Origin: Typha latifolia
Lineage: Eukaryota; Streptophyta; Magnoliopsida; Poales; Typhaceae
DNA: 64,000 bases
Direction of reading: 5' to 3'
NCBI GenBank assembly: GCA_019914945.1
Contig: CM034108.1
Span: forward strand, 11,410,280 to 11,474,279
The translations under genes and the position numbers were made by a program. The notes beneath the pieces were generated by a model that saw only the letters and a list, made by a program, of their open reading frames with translations, did no database searches and was not told the origin of the DNA. The stretch's first letter is position 1, and each line of letters starts with the position of its first letter. This document shows, one piece after another, positions 13,040 through 26,336 of this stretch.

Positions 13040-14685
13040 TCAACACAATTTAACACAATGCTTGCGGGGTTTAAAATAGCTCAACGACGATATAACGGCC
13101 TGGTATGTGCTGAAACCCAAAAGGATTAGTGCTATAATCCCGGAGATAATCGTCCATCGGCTACTGTGGAAGTTGTGGAATAAGCTGGCCCTAAGAGTTG
13201 GGTAGGGTGCTTGGCAGTAGCTGTTCACGTCTTGGAACAGTGCATTAAAATGGTCGCTCTGATAGTTATAGGCACACGCGCGTAGGTCGTTGAAGAAGCG
13301 AACAACTTCCTTCTCGTTCGGTAGCTTGTTCTCGATGATCTTTTCCCTCTGGAGTATCACGACATCCTCTGGTTTGCTAATCATGCAGTTCATGAACACC
13401 GCATAACTCGTCAGCTCCTTCTTCACTGTACTATTGGTTTGCTCAAATGCGACGAGGTTCATGTAGTTCGATCTGGTTGATTCGTCGACCACGGTACGAG
13501 GGATCCTGAGGGATCCAACTGAAAAGGTTACATCGAGAAAGCTTCTCGCGATGTGATTTTTATTGATTGATACACCGAACTCTTGCAGCTGGGTAGCGCA
13601 TCGAATCATCCTACGCGAAGTTGTTTCATCTAACTGAACGAATGAACCAAACGAAAGAATTTTGATGTACTCGACCACGGATGCTATCACGATGTAATAG
13701 AAAATCCCTACTGGGCCTATTATGGCAAATAGGCCCACCAGTTGATGGAAAACCCCAAATATATTCCAGAAGCGTCTATTCAGGATTCTAAGCTTCGACA
13801 GATGGGTTGGGCTTCTAGGCTCCTCTTGGTTTGGGACTGTGGGCTCCCTTATTATTATTGCTAGACTTCGCCTTCTAGGCCCCTCTATGTGAGGCACGAA
13901 GCAGTGGTGGTAGAGATGGAGCAGGTGGCAGATGCCGTTCTCCATGAAAGTTGGGTCGGGTTGCCTGCCGTCGCCGTCGCCGTCGAAAAGAAAAGAAAAG
14001 AAAGAATGAGTCGGGTGAGTGATGGTTGGCTACCTGGGTTTCGTGGTTGTACCCCATCTTGAGGAACGTCGGAAGAACTCGAACTCGCACTCGCACTCCC
14101 ACCTGCAGACTCTGAGTCATCGACCTCAGCTGATCGTAGGTAGATGACGTTGTACAGCCTTTTCAGTACAGCGAAGGGGATCTGGTTCTCGAGCATGAGC
14201 AAGTCGGTCTTCACGAGTGCTTGCATCCATTCAGGGAGGACGACTCCATCACCCCTGATCAGGCCATGAAGTTCATCATACGATCTAATGAGGAGCTCGA
14301 TGATGAAGCAACCGTCGAGGAGCAACATGGCCACGAATTCCTCCTTCCTCAGCGCTACGCTCTCAAAGTAGCATCCCCGCGCCGCTGGCTCCTCTAGCAT
14401 CAAAGCCTTGATGTAATCTTTTTCTATACTGCGACCGGATCCGGATCTAGAAAGGAAGTCGGCAAGGTACCGCCGCTTGAGCTCCTCCATGGCCTGAAGG
14501 TGGGGGCGGCCACGATGGTAGGGACCGATCGAAACCAACCTGGGCTCGTAGTAGTTCTTGCAGTTCTCCAGGATGTGGGCGGGCAAGCGGTAGATGGAGA
14601 AATTCCTCCTCTCTCGCCGCTCCTCATCGTTCGACAAAGAACGGACCAACTCTGCGATCTCAAGGATCGTGTCAGTAGCATCCAT
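13040..14685 (-). CDS. DUF247 / UPF0481 plant protein
   Basis: Plant-specific DUF247 family; most members have no known biochemical activity, and some grass members act in self-incompatibility. N-terminal family marks are IYRLPAHI, YYEPRLVSIGPYHRG, the MLLLDGCFIIELL block and LLMLENQIPF. The C-terminus carries HLLHLYHHCFVP, CATQLQEFGV, YMNLVAFEQ, FFNDL and a final membrane helix (WTIISGIIALILLGF). An extra hydrophobic stretch (LVGLFAIIGPVGIFYYIVIA) sits between HLLHL and the CATQLQ motif. The halves lie in different frames. My best model is 14053-14685 joined to 13040-13939 by a short intron (GGG|GTACAA to GGAG|AACGGC), giving 510 aa in phase. The better-looking acceptor CGGCAG|GCAACC does not keep frame with any donor I see, so a frameshift is a real alternative. 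Confidence 0.7.
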
Positions 14686-15465
14686 ATCAAGGTTGTTAGA
14701 GTTATAACTAAAATAACTGAAATACAGACCTACTCTTCTTAGAAGAACAATGTCTCACTAAGAATGCAAGAAATATCATATAGTAACAACATTTAGACAA
14801 ACTCCAATCGATTTTTGCAAGGCTAAAATGGTAACTTTTTCATCTCAGTTCAGCTTTAAAATTTAGTTAGGTAACGTGAACAGATATGGTAGTTTTTTTT
14901 CGATGAAACCAATCCTTTAGTGACAACTATGTATTTTGAATAATGTAGGGCGATTACAATATTTGATAAGTTTCCATTGGCCACATTCAAGCATTAATTA
15001 ATAAAGGATACAACTTTGTTCTACTTTTATAATAAGGTTTTCTAGATCGGAATAATTAATCTTGTTTATCTCCGAGTCAATGAAACAAGTCGTTCTATTT
15101 TTTATATTGTAAACCTTAGCCCACTACTCCGCCTATGTCTTTCTTTCCCTTTTTTTTTTTCTCATAGAATTGGGTTTCTGATGAATAAACTTTAACTCAG
15201 TTAATTGGTAGCCTCACTAGGATGTCATCCTCGGCCTCATCGCCCGTTTGAATCTTTATAAGAGGTAACATAGCACAACGAAACAAATCATTCTCTTTAT
15301 AAGAGGTCCTGGAGCTGACGTGGTATACTTTGACATTGTTCTTCTACGAAAATAGATTAACACTACCTGTTACACCTCCTCAAATCATCACGTTGGCAAG
15401 ATTAACACTCTCTCCCAAGAATATATATATACTTGTTCTTGCAAACAACGCAAGCAAAACTCAAG
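14686..15465. other. Spacer upstream of the DUF247 gene
   Basis: AT-rich sequence that should contain the DUF247 promoter (minus strand) and the left flank of the LHCB3 fragment. No gene or strong element is recognised. Confidence 0.5.
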
Positions 15466-15469
15466 ATGG

Positions 15470-15838
15470 ATTGTTCTCTCCTTTGGTTTTGTAGTCCTTG
15501 TTGAGTACAATGAGCAGAATCAACTGGCAATCTGTAATAACTTTTTGTGCTGCAACCTGAAACTGGGTTGGTGAACCTGGAGTTGGGGAAGGCAAGAATC
15601 TCTATCTAGGCGGCACTTACTTTGAACCTCTTGGCCTCGCAGACGACCCTCGGACATTTACTGAGCTGAATGTGAAGGAAATCAAGAATGAGAGACTCAC
15701 AATGTTCTCCACGTTCAGCTTCTTTGTCCAGACAATCTTCACTGGGAAAGGACCATTGGAGAACCTCTTGGATCATCTGGACAACCCTGTTTCCAACAAT
15801 TACTGGGTCTATGCCACGAAGCTCTGCCTGGCTCTTAA
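15470..15838 (+). pseudogene. Decayed LHCB3 light-harvesting protein fragment
   Basis: In-frame translation from about 15570 gives [52 protein letters not shown] and YATK: the C-terminal third of a chlorophyll a/b-binding protein. The [13 protein letters not shown] wording is typical of LHCB3. It is broken by an in-frame TGA at 15558, by loss of one base just after YATK (the usual PGS-stop ending is still visible one frame over, TAA at 15836-15838), and by the absence of the N-terminal two thirds. Weak similarity (LVE..RIN-like) reaches back to about 15470. Conserved positions are altered (KNGRLAMFS has become KNERLTMFS). It is probably a dead partial copy. Confidence 0.85.
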
Positions 15839-15849
15839 TTTACTCGTAC

Positions 15850-17467
15850 ATTTTAGCAATCAGATGAACTGAGGAGCCTGCTGTAAATTATCATGTTGCT
15901 CACCTTAGGATTTGAGAAGTGCATTACTCTAAAGGCTAAGGCCGAATGCAATGTAATAAGAATGGAATTCTGTGTTCACTTTCTCATTCTAGTCAGTACA
16001 ATTTAGAGCATCTCCATTGCAATGCAGCTGCTTATTATGCCCATCGTATAGTCTCTATTCTACCTATGGGTATGACTTGATGACATCGTGCTGGTTTCCA
16101 TCATGACAGATACTCAACATAGTACCTGATTCTTTCAGCATATTCCATGACATGTTCTGTTCCAACCACTAACGATTCTGATTGATGTCTCTTCTCTATC
16201 CATGACCACAGGTTTAAAATTATTATTCAAAATTTCGGCCCAACAGCTATCAAAGCCGATGCAAATATATAGTTTTATGTGATGTTTTATTCAACACTCT
16301 TCACAACTTAAGGAGATTTTTGAAAACTGTACTATAAAGATTTTCTAAGACATATGCCCAACTCTTTTCTGTCCATATATAAATATTTGTGCATTCATGC
16401 TTTAGATATATGTAAGCAGTAAGTTATCATATTCTCATTTATAAATTGACGTGTCAAAAACTTATCATGTAGCCACTAGATGTTGAATCAGAGTACATAT
16501 AAAGAGAAAATAATCCCTAAACTACAAAGAACCACAGAAGTTAAAGTAGTATTTGATCTTTGTTAGTAAAACTTCTACATGAAAAAGGGAAACTAAACAT
16601 CAATTCTGTTCATTTATCAATTGTCTCCATGAAAATGATCACGCAATGTTCATCACCAAAGTTATTAACTCAAAATGAAAACATAGAAAGAACTTTTCGT
16701 CCTCCAAGATGTGCTATATATTCAAAAAAAAAAAACAAATGTTCCGAGAATATAAAGTATAAAGAACCGATAAGTTTACCTGGGATCAAGCTGCTGAATG
16801 CTTTATGATGGTATGTCATTCTCAGAAGAACGCTCCTTTGTTACATGAAAAAAATAAGCATGAGACAGTAAAGATTTGCAAGACAGATAGTAGCATATTT
16901 AGATCAAAATCAAATAACACAATGGTCCATAATTTCAAACCTTTCACTAGCTTTTCCTCAATCTGTCAAATACACATATGGCATGGTATGGAGTCAAGCA
17001 CACTAAATCAAACTAATGGATTAACCTAATGACTAAAAGCAATAGATAATATTCCAAGTTAAGCAATAAATCATAAAGGAAGATGTTGTAATTTCCCTTG
17101 CTTTGACAACATTTTCTTCTATACATGCTTACACTACAATTACTTGGATGTGGATAGTGTTGAGTATCTGTCTATATTTTCCTCTCTTTCACCTTCTAAC
17201 TCTATGTTACTTGGCAAATTTAGAAAAAGAAAATGGAGAAGAAGATTATGAAGATATACAATCTCTGCATCATGGCTGAGATGAGAAATGTGGGTATTTC
17301 GTATGCATAATATGATTTCTCTAGAGAAAGCAGAATGCTCTTATTTTTGCTGAAAATCCCATCCTTGATTTCAAGTCTTTGAGAAAAAGCCGATCTCCTG
17401 TGGAAAATTACAAAACAGCCACCATGCATGAGAAGCGTGAGGAGATAATTCAGTCGACGAAACATTG
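15850..17467. other. Spacer; right end holds the myosin 3' UTR
   Basis: No gene is seen. 15850-16010 may be retained LHCB3 3' sequence. From about 17220 the minus strand is likely the 3' UTR of the myosin gene, whose stop codon is at 17468-17470. Confidence 0.5.
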
Positions 17468-20400
17468 TCATTTGTCTTTCCTCTTGCCCCACCATCTTTT
17501 GTGTGCTTTCTGTTCATGATTGCCAAGCTTCTGAAGTGCTTTCTTTGTTTTCCTTAACCGAGCTTTATAATCTTTCTTCCATGCAGAAAACCGAGCTTTC
17601 AGTCTCCGAATCTCTTCGTATGTATAACCCACATTCTCTGACTTTGTTGCAACAAGAGATGCAGCATCATCATCAAAGAACTGCTTCCTCTGATCAAATT
17701 CCTTAACGAGGTCGCTGATTCCAGTCTGCTGCCCATCAGAATTTCCTACCACTCCATCTCCAGAAGCATTGGGTTGGTTATGTGGTGTTCCTTCAGGTGT
17801 GCGGGTGTCAGCAGACATTGTATCTTCAGAGTCATAGTGCCCATAAATTGGAGAAGCATCAGGCCTTGCTGGTTGGATATCATCAGAAGGAAGATACTTA
17901 CTGGCTGCAGCAAGGCTCGCCTGCACATTGCAATCCTAATGTCCGGTAAAGTAGAATTATATAAGAGGGTAAATGAGCATAAAAAACATTGCCAATATGA
18001 TGATTGGTAGGAAATTGTTGACAATCATCAACAGCAGTAAATATTCTCATTCAAAATTTTCGCCATAAGAATGAAACATAAAAATTCTTCCTTATCTAAC
18101 AAGGAATGCTAACTTGGATTTGCCCTTTTTCTAGATATAACTAAATGTCAAGCCTGACAGTTCAGCAAGATGAAAATCAACGCAAGATCCTCAATGAACT
18201 GTGAAGGTCTTGTTAATGAATACAGTTCTCATAGTAAATAAGGAAAAGAAGATCTTGGTTTTTTTCATACAAAAAGAATATTCCGAGAGTGTTCCCTATG
18301 AACCGATTAAAATGCCCAAAAAAGAACAGCATTTTCACATATGCAAAGAACCCAAAAAGATCCATAAAGCATGCCTGTAAAGAAGAGAGCTGTTTCTGCC
18401 ATGACTCTTCCATGAACTTCATTTTTGCCTCGTACTCGGACCATCTCCTCTCATATTGTTCAATTTGCTTCTTCAGATCAGCATTTTCCTCTTCCTTTTC
18501 CTGCAGTGCTGCTTCTGCTCTCAACACCCGCTTCTCAAGTTCAGCCAAAACTGATGGTTGAACCTGAGGATGTTCCTCACTCATTTCCTGATATTGAACA
18601 CTTATTAAAAATTCTTCTTTCATGTATGTACCTAAATTTCTATATTAAATGCATTAGCTGGTCGTCTATCACAATTAACAGCTTTGGTTATATAGAATTA
18701 TGATTTGATTTCATTGACAGGTATAATTTCAATGACTAAAAGAGCTGTCGTGACTTGTGCAATAACTCAAGAAAGGCCCTTCTAGATTCTACATTTATGT
18801 CTCTACCAATTGTATCATGCCTTTGAAGAACTACAACTAGAAGCAGACTTACAACGTTCCAGTTAACAAAAGCTGAATTTGAAGTGATGAATCTAGTTGT
18901 AGGTATCCAGCCACAGAGACAAGAAACGTACTGATCTTTGTGCACACTGAACTCGGAAATGCAGTTCTTGTCCATGTACTCATCAGGATCCACTCTTGGA
19001 ACCAAGAATTGGTTGACAAAGAAGGGTGGCCATCTCAATAGAACAAGTAGCTTAATGCCTTGGTCCCTTGTCACTACTGTACTCATGTCATCTCTAGCAG
19101 GGCTTACAGTGACCAGTAAATTTTAAAGCACATTCATTATGTGATCATAAACTAAAATTCATGGTTCAGGAATTTTTCGTAACTTATAAGAAAGGAGGTT
19201 TAGGTGCAGGAGACTCCCACCTATGGAGGGATAGGGAGGTATGTGAGCAACTTATCCTCATTTCTCAAGTAGTTGTTTCATGATCTGAACTTATGACTTT
19301 CTAGATGCAAGCAGCAAGTCTTACCAACAGATTTTCCTAATTCATAGTCCATCAAATTGCCAACTACAACTACAGAGCGCTCCATATTTTTCTTAATTAA
19401 AAATAAAAGGAACTTTAAATATTAAAAAAAAAAGATGTAGAGATATGCAAGCATAACACTCATAGAAAAAAATAGAATTCATACGAGGCACCTTGATATG
19501 TGGAAGACTCTTGTCTATGTCATTTTTAACTTCGACATCAGTGGCCCTTGAAATCTGATGATATTTCAGAGCCTTAAATTGCTTCCTCACCAAATACCCA
19601 CGGATCACTGTACAAAACATTGAATATGGTGACATATATTCTATATAATTACCCGGTAGTACTTCTAAGTTTTAACAAGTTACTGAAAACATTACCAGAT
19701 TGCAAAAGGATAATATCCTTCTGCTGTTCAACAAACAAATTTTTAGCGATCCATCTTCTAACATGTTTTTGTACAAGAACAGCTGCCCTCCATCTCTTGA
19801 TCAAGAAATAAAATTGGAGCCTTGCTCTTTTCCCTCTTACAACTATATAGCATAGATTTCAATATAGCAACATTAGGTGAAGATATATAAATCATAGCTT
19901 TTTTCCCTCAAAACTGAGAGGTAAAAGTCTCCATACGGAGCTTGTCATGTCCCACTAAACTTGTTGACATATGATGCAGAAGAGAAGGTAACTAAAAGAA
20001 CATTTTATGGAAAAAAAAAGTGTTCGAGCTGATGTGGAGAAACTTCTTTCTTGCTTGGGGAAGGGGGAGGTGTCTAGAAAAGACTCATTTTGAATATCTG
20101 CAGATTTTCTTAGAAAACTTTAAGCCTAGATTTCTGGACAATTAAATGCCAAAAATATATGAACAAGATTAACCAAACTATAATTAGCAAAAAAAGTGTG
20201 TATTAGCATCAAAAGATAAATCATTACATGACTGCAATGTTGTTGCTCCTTTCCTCAGTCCTTGATAATTTCTACGAGCTAAAACACCACGAAAGTACTT
20301 CTGAAGCCAAAGGATAGCACAAAGTGTTTGGTTTCTGGCATATTCCAATGCTGCAACCTATAAAAAGTCAACAAACATGATAAATGCTAATATACTATCC

Positions 20401-23400
20401 AGCACAAAAAAGAGAAAAAAGAGTACATCATGGAAGATAGGGATTCCATAACGCCAGAAAGATAGAATCCTAGAACTAGTATTAAAAAGAGGAAAGTACC
20501 AACTGATTGAAGGAGGAAGGAAGAAAAAAAGAAGACCTGCAGACTTCAAATTTGTTGCTACAAGCATTCAGTCACATTGGTGGTAATGATTACAATAAAA
20601 AAAGTTATTCTGGCCAGATATATCACTTCTACACTGAAATAAACTCGGCTCAAAAGGAAGGTTACATGAAAACAATTGAACAATCAGAGGGAGAGGGAAA
20701 CTACAGAAGTACATCAAATTTGGACTATCAAGAGTAAAGATAAAAAATGACAAGGGGAATAAAAAAATGCTGTATATAAATTTCTTATGGCAAAAAACTA
20801 AAGAAATGTATTGAATATTTAACTGCTCCGTTAGGATAATTGAATTATCAGAAAGCTGCAAAGACATAGAGTAATAAGGCTAATGAAATATCAAATGTAG
20901 GGAAGATCTCAGAGAAACTGTATTTATGTATTAGCACAACCATCTAGCAAGGAAAAATATAGGCTAGGAAATAATAAAGGTATGTGCAACAATATCTGGA
21001 TTTTCTGCAAAATCTGTGTTGCTGGCTGGAGATGTATAATAAATTACATTATGACTGAGGGTTAATATACCTCATCTACATGTATATAGGTCTCTCCTTA
21101 ATGAGATAGAAGATAGAGAATTCTATTTTAACATGATAACAGAGTCCACTTAGGGCTTCTTTGTTTTCTTGCCGTCAGACTCCTAGTTCAGCATAGACTT
21201 CCCTCTGTCATGGACGTCTTCCCGATTTGATCCCTCACGCGACAAGAATTTCAGCTACTTAATTGTGTGGAGGAATTTATGATCCTGTCGGACTTCAGCA
21301 ACTTAATCCACACACATGGAGGCCTTTCCAACTGGCTGGACTCCTACAACATAATCGCGCATAGGAGGCTTCTCTTTCCTGCTAGTGAAATACCAATCCA
21401 GTCAGGCTTACCTTGTGTGAAATCCTATTCCCATGGTGAAATCCCTCTCACGTGATCTCCTATTCTCCTGCCATTAGACTCCAGCATAGCATTGCACAAG
21501 ACTTCCCATATGACTCCAACAGCCCTCAAGTTTATTTTTCTTCCAATCAAACTCCTTATAATTGCTGTTTTCCTTTCTCTCTTCCTTTCAATCAATTGTC
21601 CAGCAGCATTGACGTGCAAGATGGTTCTTTGCTAGATTATCAAAGGCTCTTTCAGGTATACAAGCATAAATTGTAAGGAGTAGATTATCACAGTTGTGAT
21701 TGTTGCACATTCTTGTCATTGCACATCCCTATATCTATATCGTTATGGTTTCTGCTCATGATTATCTTCCTCCATCCGCCGATTTTATGTTTGTGATAGT
21801 GCTGCTAGCCGTATTGTTCTCGCAATGGTAGACAGTGCACTTGATGGTCGTGATCTCATGAGTCATCTTGACATATCCAATCATGCGCTCTCTAATGCTC
21901 TAGATGAGAAAGGACAAGTAACTAAAGAATATGTTGCTTGGAAGGCTTGTGATCCACATGTTAGAGCCTACCTAATTACATCAACCGATAAGGTTCTTCA
22001 ACTAGATATTATTCATTTTACTACTTATGACGGATCATTAGAGCTATCTTCAATACAGCTTTGTTGAACAAAGTGGTGCTCGCGAATATCATCTTTTGTC
22101 CGATGCACAAGCCGCTCAACAAGGTGATAAATCTATAGACCAATTCACAATTATATGCGGGACTTCTGGCATGAATTGGAAGCGCTTGGGTCTCCATTTC
22201 TTTGCAATTTGCCAGTATATCCTATCCTACAAACTATGAGACCCTCAGAGAATATCATTAGTTTTATCGGTTTTTATATGCCTTTTTTCTTAAATTTGCC
22301 CCTCTAGCAAGGATTTTGGTCCATCGTGCCATCCTACAAGTCTAGAGTATGGTTCCTAAAATCAGCCGATCTTGATCCAAACTCAAAACCTATCTAGTGA
22401 CTACTTTCAATTTGAGATTGCCCAATTCGTCTCAGTTGTATCAGTCGAAACTAGATTTTTTTTAAAATTCAAGTCAAATCTAAAATGTATTTAACCTATG
22501 AGATATTACTAATTGATACCTTAGCTACCTTATTTTCAAGTTTTTAGTTTTACCCTTCATCTCTCATATACTCTCTCCTCATATCATCTTCTCTCTCTTT
22601 CTCACCTATCTTTTATCTTCTCATTTCTTACTACTACAAAAAATAGTGAAAAGTGGGATCTCTCTCTTCACTATTGTTATACAATAGTAATTTACGAGTA
22701 CAAAAATTTATCAAATTTAAGTTTAAATTCACCATAGTTTTAAATGAGTTTTTTCTTTACTTTTGAAGCTTCATATATGACTAATTTTTATTTTAGTTTT
22801 TCTACTTTTTTCTGTATTTAAATAATATTTAAAATTTTACGTAATTAAAAATAGTCTGATCTGATATGGGCAACCAATACGACATATACAACTAATATAT
22901 ATTATTTTTTCTGACGGCAGATTTTGATTCTGATCACAAAACCGAGTTTTAAAACCTTGATCTAGATTCTTTATGGCTAGTTGCTAAGAAGACACTTGGT
23001 ACAAATCAGTACCTCTCCTTGTATTGATGTTGACAATTCACTAGCTTGGTACATGTCGACTTGTTCCAACTGGCATGGCAATCAATGAAAACAACCATCA
23101 TGTTCAACTTGCAAGTTGCAACATTGTGCAAATTTTGGGATACCATGCACTATTCAGTTTTTGGACAGACCTATAATATGATTGTTGTTAAGAAAACTCC
23201 AACAAGTTGCAAATAAATGTTGAATAAGGCATGTGATTAAACGCAAACTAAAGAAGTGGAGAAAGTTTATTACTTGTCCTGTGCGGAAAAATAACTTTGT
23301 GTAACCCACTTGATACATCTCAGGGGGAACACTAAATTGTTGCAGTATGGAAACTGAAACACTGAGTGGATCTTGAGATGCTCTCTCTGAAGCAAGAAAT

Positions 23401-26273
23401 CCATATCTACGCAGAAAAAAGGGCAGGTCACTAAAACTTGAAGTTAAAACAAAATTATCATACATTGGAAATCTATGAGGTACAAAGTAATTACCTTTCT
23501 GCAAATTGTTGATGAGTCATCCTAGTTGGGTAGCCTGACTTTGATATTCGCACTACTTCCAGTACTCCACAGCATCTAAGCTGTTGTAGAACAAGATCAT
23601 ACTCATACAAGCCAGGATGCTGCTTACTATTTGGTTTGATGCAACGAATGAAGTGAGGGGTGGTATGCTCTAACTGCTGCATCAGCTTAAACAGTTGAGC
23701 CTAGAGCATATGACAAATAGATAAGATTTCACTAGAGGAAGTGGGATTGAAGCAATACTTCAGCAGATAAAGAAATATATCATTATTCTCAGGAAAGCAT
23801 CTGTTTATGGATAAATTAAACGTTTGCTGCATATTTTTACAAGACTACATGTACTGTTAGACATGATACCACAATAGATATAAAAATTCATCACTAATTT
23901 TTAATATATCATATCAATATTGCGAGTACTCCCAAGATATGTTGGAAGAATAAATTCAAAGTAATCATAATGAAGGGATGACTCAACAACATACGACCTA
24001 AAACACATCACCATAAAAAGCTTCTAGGCAACATCAAGCTGACACTGTCAATCTTCCTCATATATCATCTATAGAGTAGGTAGTTGATTTTTTCACTAAG
24101 TTGCATCTCACTCCACCTTTTAAATATCTGATTGACAAACTCCTTTGTGTTTGATCCACCTTAAGTTTAAAGGGGGGTGTTAATATATAGACTCCCATAT
24201 TGTACCTGAGGGATAACCTACTCTATGTATACATGTATTTATCATACAAGTTTCAGCCGATCTTGATCCAATTGGTTTCGGCCAGGTATCAGTCGGATCG
24301 GCCAATACCGGATCAGTATCGGGTTGAGATTGGTTGTATCAGTTGATCCTACCCGATACGGGCTCTCCCTCTCTCTTCTCTCACTCTATCTCTCTTCTCT
24401 CTCTAATTTTTTTTCTTCTCTCATCGGTGCCCCATTTCTCTCATTTCTCTCTATTCTCTCCCTCTATTCTCTCCCTCTCTCTTCTTATTCCTCTCTTTCT
24501 TTTCTCCACTCTCTCTCTCTCGTCTCTCTCCTTCAATCTCTGTTACTGCTGCAGTAACAGAGAGTGAGATAGAGAGGCAAGAGAGAGCAGAGAGTGATAA
24601 AAAGAGGGAGGATGAGATTGAGAGGGAGTAACACAGAGAGAGAGAGAGGAAGAGATTGAGAGGGAAAGAGAAGGGAGAGAGAAGAAATCAAAGAAAAATC
24701 AAAGAAAAATTATCTTGCGATAGTAAGAGAGAGGGAGGAAAAGAGATTGAGAGAGAAAGAGGAGAGAGAGAAGGAGAAGAAATAAAAATAAAAAATTTAC
24801 TTTGTGGCAACAAGAGATAGAGAAGGTAGTGAGAAGAAACGAAAGAAAATTAGAAAAAAATAAATTTGCCTTGACAGTAATAACGAAAGAGAGAAAAAGA
24901 GATAAAAAAAGGAGAGCCAACTCAGTGTTCATCAAAATTTGAATAAGTTAATATAATTTTTAGCTTTTAAACTTCATATGTGAATAATCATTATTTTCTT
25001 ATCATTTTTCTAAATTTTTAAAAAAATTCCCGTACTTTTAAATAATATTTAGAATTTCTATGATTAAAAAATAATATGATCCGATACGGATGGCTAATAC
25101 AGCCGATACGACCAATATGGCCGATATATATCATTTTTCCGGATGGCCAATCCCGATACCGAGTTTTAGAACCTTGGTATTTATACTTATTCTTAATGAG
25201 AAAAGATCAAGTGCTTCTCCATTCTTACAATTCCTAAAAAATTAAAGCCTTCAAAGTTCAACATCTACTCGCCATACTTGTGGATGGTAGGGAAATGATA
25301 ATCCAGTTGGAACTTGTGAGGTGGAATAATTGTTGGTTGGACAAAACAATACAAAAAAGAAACTACAAATGCACTAGTAACACACCTTCAATTTTCTAAA
25401 TTATTGAAGGCATAATCAAACAAATATGTTTCCATGATCTCACGAAAATAGGCCAAATAAGTATACGGATGGTGAATGAAATCCGTAAATGGAGATAAAA
25501 GAAAAGAAATAGACACATAAATGAGTGTATGATTTGTTACGTCCAGAAATGAACTTACATGTACAAATTGTAACTATATACAACCATTTAACGGACAGAT
25601 TTTATACAAAAATATCAACTGACAAAGGATAGGTACTTATTCATGTACAGGCATTACCTTAAACTTTGTTGCAACACTTTGTTTTTGGACATCAGCACTT
25701 GATCGTCCGGATTTCTTCTGAGATTGATTAAGTATTTGGGAGGAAAATAACCTTGGAAGTTCACAAGTGCATGACAGAAGTAGCTGGATAGAGCCTACAA
25801 GCAATGGATCTCTATTCTTCTCCAAGAAACCACTTGTATCATACATAACCTGACACCAAAAAATTAGCGAAAGAATCAACTGGGTATTAGCATTGACCAA
25901 GTAGAACTTTTATCAAGCAGTCTATATATAAGGGATATGTCCAAGATCAGTTAGTGACAACAAAAGTACAAAAACATTCCTTTAAAATGTAGCCATCATT
26001 CAATTATTAATTGACTTCTTTATATTACATGCTGATTACATAAATGATTCCTTTAATTACTAAGAACAAGGTCAATTAGGGACTTTTTTCACTACTCCTT
26101 TCAAAACCACAGGACCAAAGAGTTTCACTGGAAAATATAGGAAGAAAAATATTACATAGTAACAACTATTTAACTCCGGTATCTCAAAAATCCAACCAAT
26201 TCAATTAGCAGGGAAATATTTTTACTAAATAAACTCAATTACAGGTCTATATCTTTACGAAAAGCCTGAACTA

Positions 26274-26336
<63 letters not shown>

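Noticed and set aside
21131..24180. A single intact Copia element between the primer site and polypurine tract
   Set aside because: Two myosin exons with perfect frame and homology lie inside the interval, and no protease, integrase or reverse transcriptase domain was found.
24324..24935. Ser/Leu-rich ORFs on both strands
   Set aside because: Pure products of the CT and GA tracts of repeat copy B; low complexity, not genes.
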